Of a DNA stretch of 38,375 nucleotides, positions 38,026 to 38,375 are shown piece after piece. Location of the stretch: IMG/VR virus record IMGVR_UViG_3300025127_000095, positions 1 through 38,375 of that record; one strand, given 5' to 3'. Below the pieces are notes generated by a model. The model was not told where the DNA came from and did no database searches. It worked only from the letters and a program-made list of their open reading frames with translations. Source of the stretch: a virus. The translations under genes and the position numbers were made by a program. The number at the start of each line of letters is the position of its first letter. The stretch's first letter is position 1.

Positions 38026-38375
38026 TGACTAGTAAATATCCCGGAGTAAAAAGATTACCATCAGGAAGGATTGAATATCGTGGTACAACATTTGCAGGAT
38101 TTAATAAACCTCGTAAGTCAACACGTCCAGAAAAGAAAGGGATGGTTCTTGCCAAAGAGGGAGATACAATTAAACTTATTCACTACGGACAAAAAGGATA
38201 TGGTCATAACTATTCTTCTACGGCCCGTAAATCATTTAAGTCTCGTCATGCAAAGAATATTAAAAAGGGTAAATTATCTGCTGCTTACTGGGCTAATAAA
38301 GTTCTTTGGGCTGGTAAGAGTGGGAGCAAGAAAAGCCCACCGAAAACTCAGAAGCATAAGAAACTAGGAAGGAAA
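38025..38375 (+). CDS. Basic protein (3' partial), viral FNKPRKS...VLAKEGDTIKLI type
   Basis: Read by hand: MTSKYPGVKRLPSGRIEYRG, then FAGFNKPRKSTRPEKKGMVL, AKEGDTIKLIHYGQKGYGHN and RKSFKSRHAKNIKKGKLSAA, YWANKVLWAG. All 117 codons to the window end are open, so the gene continues beyond. This domain (possibly DUF6321) occurs in many phages and giant viruses as a virion-associated protein of unknown role. TAATG couples it to the upstream gene. The competing frame starting at 38071 is a shadow. Confidence 0.85.
   Translation, partial: MTSKYPGVKRLPSGRIEYRGTTFAGFNKPRKSTRPEKKGMVLAKEGDTIKLIHYGQKGYGHNYSSTARKSFKSRHAKNIKKGKLSAAYWANKVLWAGKSGSKKSPPKTQKHKKLGRK

Noticed and set aside
38071-38367. 98-codon frame at the window end
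   Set aside because: Shadow of the real frame from 38025, which matches a known viral basic domain and is coupled by TAATG.

Overview
The window is part of the genome of a lytic, tailed, AT-rich bacteriophage, most likely a marine podovirus. It carries a T7-style replication set: family A DNA polymerase, primase-helicase, T7 endonuclease I, a gp2.5-like SSB and a gp1.7/DUF3310-like protein. It also has a B12-dependent ribonucleotide reductase, MazG, a GroES-like co-chaperonin, a P22-like portal and gp4-like adaptor, and a GTA-type holin. Many of its small proteins are of types I associate with marine phages of alphaproteobacteria. The host is inferred. I see no tRNA, rRNA, CRISPR array, integrase, transposase or phage RNA polymerase here.

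Layout. (1) 1-2773, rightward: end of a virion-type gene, a Gly-rich protein, then lysis genes (small holin-like protein, T4-type lysozyme, 3-TM-family holin). (2) 22731 down to 2708, leftward: about 22.7-15.8 kb is a tightly packed run of about 30 tiny genes, several found here by hand because they are under 60 codons. 15.7-9.5 kb is the replication block (primase-helicase, nuclease-like protein, polA, SSB, DUF3310, PD-(D/E)XK nuclease, endonuclease I). 9.45-6.5 kb holds nrdJ and conserved unknowns. 6.5-2.7 kb holds two glycosyltransferases, one fused to a methyltransferase and a Maf/MptE-like domain, and the small terminase subunit. Its last codons overlap antisense with the holin gene. (3) 22732-23708: a ~1 kb noncoding switch region between the leftward and rightward arms. 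It contains three hairpins with conserved flanks, two perfect 81-bp tandem repeats and six 18-bp dyad sites. (4) 23709-38375, rightward: large terminase, portal, GroES-like protein, scaffold, head proteins, major capsid protein, a strong terminator, adaptor, then a block of very Lys-rich proteins and small membrane-linked proteins, running off the window end.

How it works together: the leftward arm takes over the host, makes dNTPs, replicates DNA and probably modifies a glycan. The rightward arm packages DNA, builds heads and lyses the cell. Consensus sigma70-type promoters, three leftward and one rightward, suggest the host RNA polymerase does the transcription. The three leftward promoters each carry inverted repeats over or between their boxes. 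The most unusual material is the 22.5-23.7 kb regulatory region, the tri-domain glycosyltransferase, and the tiny-gene array.
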